Assembly: GCF_013141765.1 (NCBI RefSeq)
Contig: NZ_WHOD01000128.1
Coordinates: forward strand, 124,001 to 188,000
DNA from: Paenibacillus foliorum
Lineage (GTDB): Bacteria > Bacillota > Bacilli > Paenibacillales > NBRC-103111
Direction: 5' to 3'
Length of the DNA: 64,000 nt
Under the pieces are notes generated by a model that saw only the letters and a program-made list of their open reading frames with translations, searched no databases and was not told the origin of the DNA. Positions 61,124 through 64,000 of this stretch are shown piece after piece (the stretch's first letter is position 1; every line of letters starts with the position of its first letter). The position numbers were made by a program, and so were the translations under genes.

Positions 61124-62335
61124 TTACGAAATATGCAATCTGTCCAGTACTCCACATAATATTTGAAGCATGTTATCAATTTCATCCTTTGATACGATAA
61201 GAGGAGGCATCAAGCGAACGGTGGATGAATTAGGAGAGTTGATCAGCAAGCCGTCCTTTAGACATTCAGAGACTAGTTCAGTCCCCCTAGCTTCCGGGAG
61301 GTCAAAGGCAAGCAGCAAGCCCTTGCCGCGCAGCTGTTTTAATTGATAGCTATGAGCAATCTCGCGCAGGCTGTTCATCAAATAATTTCCTTGTTCCTCT
61401 GCCTGATAGGACAATTCCTTATTAATGATTTCATTAACTACTGCAAATCCCACTGCCATAGCCAAGGGTTGCCCGGAATAAGTGCCCCCTTGATCTCCGG
61501 GTTCAAAGATGTTATAAGGCTCTTTAACTAATAAGGCTGAAAGAGGGAACCCTCCGCCAATTCCTTTGCCCAATGTCATGACATCCGCTTCGATTCCATA
61601 ATGCTCATAAGCAAACAGTTTTCCCGTTCTTCCAAGTCCTGTTTGAATTTCATCAAAAATCAGCATAAGGCCTAAATCATCACACACTTTGCGCAAGCGG
61701 TTCAAATATTCGGCATCAACTGTATGAACCCCGCCCTCACCTTGAATAAGCTCTAACATAATAGCGCAAGTATTGGGATTGATAGCCTCTAAACAAGCTT
61801 CTATATCATTCAATGGTACATGCTTAAAGCCCGGCACTTTGGGTGAAAATAAGGATTCCCACTGCTGTTTTCCAGTTGCAGACATCATAGCTAGGGTACG
61901 TCCATGGAAGCTATTTGTTGTTGTAATAATCTCAAAAGCTCCACCCAAGTTTTTTTGACCATGTTTTCTCGCTAATTTAATTGCGCCTTCATTGGCTTCC
62001 GCCCCACTGCTTGCAAAGAATACCCTGTCGAAGCACGAATTTCCTGTTAATAAGCTAGCAAGCTCAATCATCGGTTTATTGTAGAATGAAGGGCTCGAAT
62101 TAATTAAAGTGCCAGCTTGTCGATTCAGTGCCTCTCGGATAATCTCGGGTGAATGCCCCAAACAGGTAACAGCCCATCCCCCGACAAAATCCAGGTACCG
62201 CTTACCGTCCGTGTCCCACAAGTACATGCCTTCGCCACGTTCCATTACAAGCTCTGGGCGAGCCGCAGTAAATAAAATCGATTTCTTTGCTTCATCCAAC
62301 AGCTGAGAAGTTTCCAAGGCCACTTGATATTCCAT
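61124..62335 (-). CDS. Class III aminotransferase, acetylornithine aminotransferase-like
   Basis: About 403 residues, PLP-dependent. PLP-binding motifs: SGAEANEGAIKLARK, LELIQGEGGVH, IFDEIQTGLGRTGKLFA and the Schiff-base Lys in TLGKGIGGGFP. ArgD-like, but no other arginine gene is adjacent, so GABA or another omega-amino acid is possible. AGGGGTG lies five bases before the ATG at 62335, chosen over a start 20 codons upstream. Confidence 0.88.
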   Translation of the reverse strand: MEYQVALETSQLLDEAKKSILFTAARPELVMERGEGMYLWDTDGKRYLDFVGGWAVTCLGHSPEIIREALNRQAGTLINSSPSFYNKPMIELASLLTGNSCFDRVFFASSGAEANEGAIKLARKHGQKNLGGAFEIITTTNSFHGRTLAMMSATGKQQWESLFSPKVPGFKHVPLNDIEACLEAINPNTCAIMLELIQGEGGVHTVDAEYLNRLRKVCDDLGLMLIFDEIQTGLGRTGKLFAYEHYGIEADVMTLGKGIGGGFPLSALLVKEPYNIFEPGDQGGTYSGQPLAMAVGFAVVNEIINKELSYQAEEQGNYLMNSLREIAHSYQLKQLRGKGLLLAFDLPEARGTELVSECLKDGLLINSPNSSTVRLMPPLIVSKDEIDNMLQILCGVLDRLHIS

Positions 62336-62504
62336 ACCATCACCCCTAATCAATAATGAATAATTATACATATTTATGAATATTAATTCAATCATTTTGT
62401 AATATATTATATCTCTTGGCCTACGAAAAGCATTTCACATTGCAGCCCGTATTGATCATCAAATCCAACACGTTTGCTTTTGCTTGTACTTTCTATTCAA
62501 ACAG

Positions 62505-62542
62505 TAAAAAACAGCAGCTGCCGCATATTGCGGTGCTGCTGT
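62505..62542 (-). terminator. Terminator of the acidic protein gene
   Basis: On the minus strand CAGCAGCACCGCA pairs with TGCGGCAGCTGCTG and is followed by TTTTTTA. Confidence 0.9.
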
Positions 62543-62603
62543 CATCATAAGCTATATGATATAGTATTCGATTCAAAATGTAAGAGAAGGGATCGAAGCA
62601 GTA

Positions 62604-62903
62604 TTATTCAGTCGCTTCCGCGTCTGAACCGGACTCATCGGATTCGGAATCCTCAGACTCAGCGGACTCTTCTTCGGATTCCTCTGCTGATTCTTCAGCT
62701 GATTCCTCGGCAGACTCTTCCTCTGAACTGTCAGCTTCTTCCTCTGCCTCATCAGCGGATTCGGAATCTGATTCCTCACTCTCTTCTGCTTCATCTGCAG
62801 CCTCTGCTTCAATTTCTTCTTCCTCTGCTTCTACTTCTTCAGCCTCTTCGATAGCTTCCTCATCCGACAACAATACTTCTTGTTCTACTGCTTCGATTTC
62901 CAT
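62604..62903 (-). CDS. Ser/Glu-rich low-complexity acidic protein
   Basis: A 99-residue protein made almost entirely of Glu, Ser, Ala and Asp. Repeats such as SAEESAEESAEES and runs like EAEEEEIEAEA dominate; there are no aromatic residues and no Lys or Arg, so it must be disordered and extremely acidic. No signal peptide. A GGAGGGA ribosome site and a downstream terminator support that it is expressed. Antisense open frames here are artefacts of the repeats. Possible cation-binding or scaffold role only by analogy. Confidence 0.7.
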   Translation of the reverse strand: MEIEAVEQEVLLSDEEAIEEAEEVEAEEEEIEAEAADEAEESEESDSESADEAEEEADSSEEESAEESAEESAEESEEESAESEDSESDESGSDAEATE

Positions 62904-63112
62904 ATTTTATCCCTCCATTAGTAGCCCAGGCTCTAACCCAAGCCTAGTATTATACTATTAGGAGATTACAACTTTTAGTACTATAATCTTTTTTATTTTC
63001 ATTATTCATTTACTATCATTTTCACATCGTTTGAATGATTTATTTTTCATTCCTAATATTGTAGCAGTGTGATATGATAGTTTTAGTACTTTGTAACCAG
63101 TTCTTATAACCT

Positions 63113-63212
63113 ACATGCTACAACGATAATAGCAAACCTGTCGAAAGACAGGGACGCAAAGCCACAGGTCTAAGGGAAATCATTCCTAGGATAGCTGGGT
63201 TGCCGAAATGCA
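63113..63212 (+). promoter_or_regulatory. Cyclic-di-GMP-I (GEMM-I) riboswitch aptamer
   Basis: The core AGCAAACCTG, TCGAAAGA, CAGGGACGCAAAGCCA, GGTCTAAGG and CTAGGATAGCTGGGTTGCC matches the GEMM-I consensus: the GAAA tetraloop hairpin, the GGGACGCAAAGCC internal segment with ligand-binding G and C positions, and the closing GGGTTGCC strand. Reads toward the CheX-like gene. Confidence 0.93.
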
Positions 63213-63231
63213 GCTTTACTTTTTTTTTCAG

Positions 63232-63270
63232 AAAAAGGACGGCTCCCATTCGGAGCAGTCCTTTTTAGTT
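63232..63270 (+). terminator. Terminator in the cheX leader (riboswitch expression platform)
   Basis: AAAAAGGAC (63232-63240) pairs with GTCCTTTTT (63258-63266) with an inner GGCTCC/GGAGC stem, about 20 bp after the aptamer and before the gene. It would give ligand-controlled termination. Confidence 0.85.
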
Positions 63271-63303
63271 TAATCTATCTAAATCAGGCAGGGGGAATTC
63301 ATT

Positions 63304-63759
63304 ATGCAAGCAAGCTATATCAATCCATTTTTGGCAGCATCTATCCATGTGATCGAAACCTTTGTACAAACAAAACCTTCGATCGGCCAGCTTACCGTAA
63401 TGAAATTAGAGCTGGTGGAAAAACACATTTGGTTAAAAGTGGGAATCGTTGGGCATTTCAAGGGTGATGTTGTATTCGGCTTTCCAGAGCAAGTAGCCAT
63501 GAGAATCGTATCCGCCATGATGGGGGGATACGCAATAACCGAATTGGACGAAATGTGTCAAAGCGCAATTTCCGAGCTAGGCAACATGATTAGCGGCAAT
63601 GCCAGCACGATGCTGTATAACGACGGAATTCATGTGGACATCACACCTCCGAATATTTTAGCTGATCATCATATTTCCTTGGATAGCAAAGTGATTGCCG
63701 TTCCATTATCAATAACGAATGTAGGAGATTTTCATATCCATATGTTAATACCCGGTTAA
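63304..63759 (+). CDS. cheX: CheX-like chemotaxis phosphatase
   Basis: A 151-residue CheC/CheX-type protein. The CheX plan is visible: FLAASIHVIETF, GFPEQVAMRIVSAMMGG, and the phosphatase motif region AISELGNMISGNASTML with the Glu-x2-Asn pair. CheX dephosphorylates CheY-P, lowering the motor signal. GGGGGA precedes the ATG. It is behind a cyclic-di-GMP riboswitch, so its level should follow cyclic-di-GMP. No other chemotaxis gene is adjacent. Confidence 0.87.
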   Translation: MQASYINPFLAASIHVIETFVQTKPSIGQLTVMKLELVEKHIWLKVGIVGHFKGDVVFGFPEQVAMRIVSAMMGGYAITELDEMCQSAISELGNMISGNASTMLYNDGIHVDITPPNILADHHISLDSKVIAVPLSITNVGDFHIHMLIPG

Positions 63760-63807
63760 TATCAGAGTCGGTTTCTCTTCGACCGCAGAGCCGTAATGGT
63801 GTTGTAT

Positions 63808-64000
63808 TCAAAGTTTGGATGACGGCTCCGCGGAAGCGGAAGTAGAAGTTACGGCTTCGCTTTTCACAGGTGCAGCGCGGTTGGAACTGTAAACGGCAAA
63901 GCCCAGCATCGTTGCAAGGAGCATACCGCCGCCTGTGTAGAACGCTGCGGTCAAACCTAGCGATTGTCCCAGTAGACCAAACATGGCTGGAGCGGTCATT
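63808..64000 (-). CDS. Major facilitator superfamily transporter, C-terminal end
   Basis: Partial: the gene runs off the right edge. The visible 63 residues hold one or two hydrophobic helices (MFGLLGQSLGLTAAFYTGGGMLLATMLGFAVYSS broken across two helices) and a Ser/Ala-rich tail, the usual end of an MFS drug- or sugar-exporter type protein. Convergent with the CheX-like gene; a hairpin spans the stop region. Confidence 0.6.
   Translation of the reverse strand, partial: MTAPAMFGLLGQSLGLTAAFYTGGGMLLATMLGFAVYSSNRAAPVKSEAVTSTSASAEPSSKL

Larger units (their letters stand above)
62904..63303. other. Intergenic gap with acidic-gene promoter side and cheX leader
   Basis: 400 bp between the divergent acidic protein and CheX-like genes. 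The left 190 bp are AT-rich with no clear element; the right part holds the cyclic-di-GMP-I riboswitch and terminator. Confidence 0.7.

Noticed and set aside
62474..62854. Plus-strand open frame antisense to the acidic protein gene
   Set aside because: It arises from the repetitive Glu and Ser codons read backwards, giving a Leu/Pro/Gln low-complexity product with no ribosome site.
63783..63836. Inverted repeat around the MFS stop codon
   Set aside because: It can form a long-looped hairpin, but there is no T-tract and the loop is about 30 bases, so I did not call a terminator.
1..64000. tRNA, rRNA, insertion sequences, prophage and CRISPR repeats
   Set aside because: I looked for their usual signatures and saw none; no transposase or integrase product is encoded.

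Overview
The window looks like chromosomal DNA of a low-to-mid GC, endospore-forming Bacillota, most probably Paenibacillus or a close relative. The reasons are a GerK-type germinant receptor operon, a YtvI-like sporulation membrane protein, a YhbD-bactofilin pair, an SLH-domain surface protein, many lipoproteins, strong AGGAGG ribosome sites with frequent GTG and TTG starts, and many carbohydrate-use genes. I see no rRNA, tRNA, insertion sequence, prophage or CRISPR array.

Layout. 1-5.9 kb: end of an AI-2E/YtvI transporter gene, a DUF1232 protein, a LysM-M14 cell-wall peptidase, glutamate racemase, a polysaccharide deacetylase lipoprotein and a GH4 alpha-galactosidase, with a divergent AraC regulator. 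7.2-10.6 kb: a two-gene operon of a GH15 glucoamylase-like enzyme and an archaeal-type glucose dehydrogenase. 10.7-14.1 kb: an unknown gene, an XRE regulator and a GGDEF-EAL protein; the last two share a LytTR-like domain. 14.1-19.3 kb: NAGPA-like protein, YtxG/YtxH, KDPG aldolase, YhbD plus bactofilin, and a cysteine-rich HTH regulator. 19.5-23.7 kb: thiamine genes thiD, tenI and thiO, a small membrane protein, a YutE/HepT-like protein and a TPR protein. 24-28 kb: azoreductase, small proteins, a TIM-barrel isomerase and a CzcD-type cation exporter. 28-32 kb: gerKA-KC-KB order germination operon. 32-39 kb: GH43 xylosidase, then a DUF2294-fdhF-fdhD cluster with a structured leader, a GntR regulator and an SGNH hydrolase. 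39.7-46.2 kb: a five-gene operon for the oxidative (Weimberg-type) pentose route. 46-53.7 kb: Gfo/Idh/MocA oxidoreductase, GNAT, SLH protein, preQ1-riboswitch-controlled queF-yhhQ, a methyltransferase and an NlpC/P60 lipoprotein. 53.8-60.9 kb: a seven-gene minus-strand operon of glycerol-1-phosphate dehydrogenase, DeoR regulator, UgpCAEB-type ABC transporter and glycerophosphodiesterase. 61-64 kb: class III aminotransferase, a Ser/Glu-rich acidic protein, a cyclic-di-GMP-I riboswitch ahead of a CheX-like gene, and the end of an MFS gene.

How it works together. Several modules scavenge plant polymers: galactosides (GH4), alpha-glucans (GH15 plus glucose dehydrogenase) and xylosides (GH43, with the xylonate dehydratase, keto-deoxy-acid dehydratase and ketoglutarate semialdehyde dehydrogenase feeding 2-oxoglutarate). 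The Ugp-like operon appears to import and cleave glycerophosphodiesters and couples this to a G1P dehydrogenase. Cyclic-di-GMP is represented by both an enzyme (GGDEF-EAL) and a sensor RNA (before cheX). The least familiar elements are the structured leader of the fdhF gene, the thiD-coupled 39-residue membrane protein, the LytTR-fused GGDEF-EAL pair, and the linkage of archaeal-type G1P dehydrogenase to a Ugp system.
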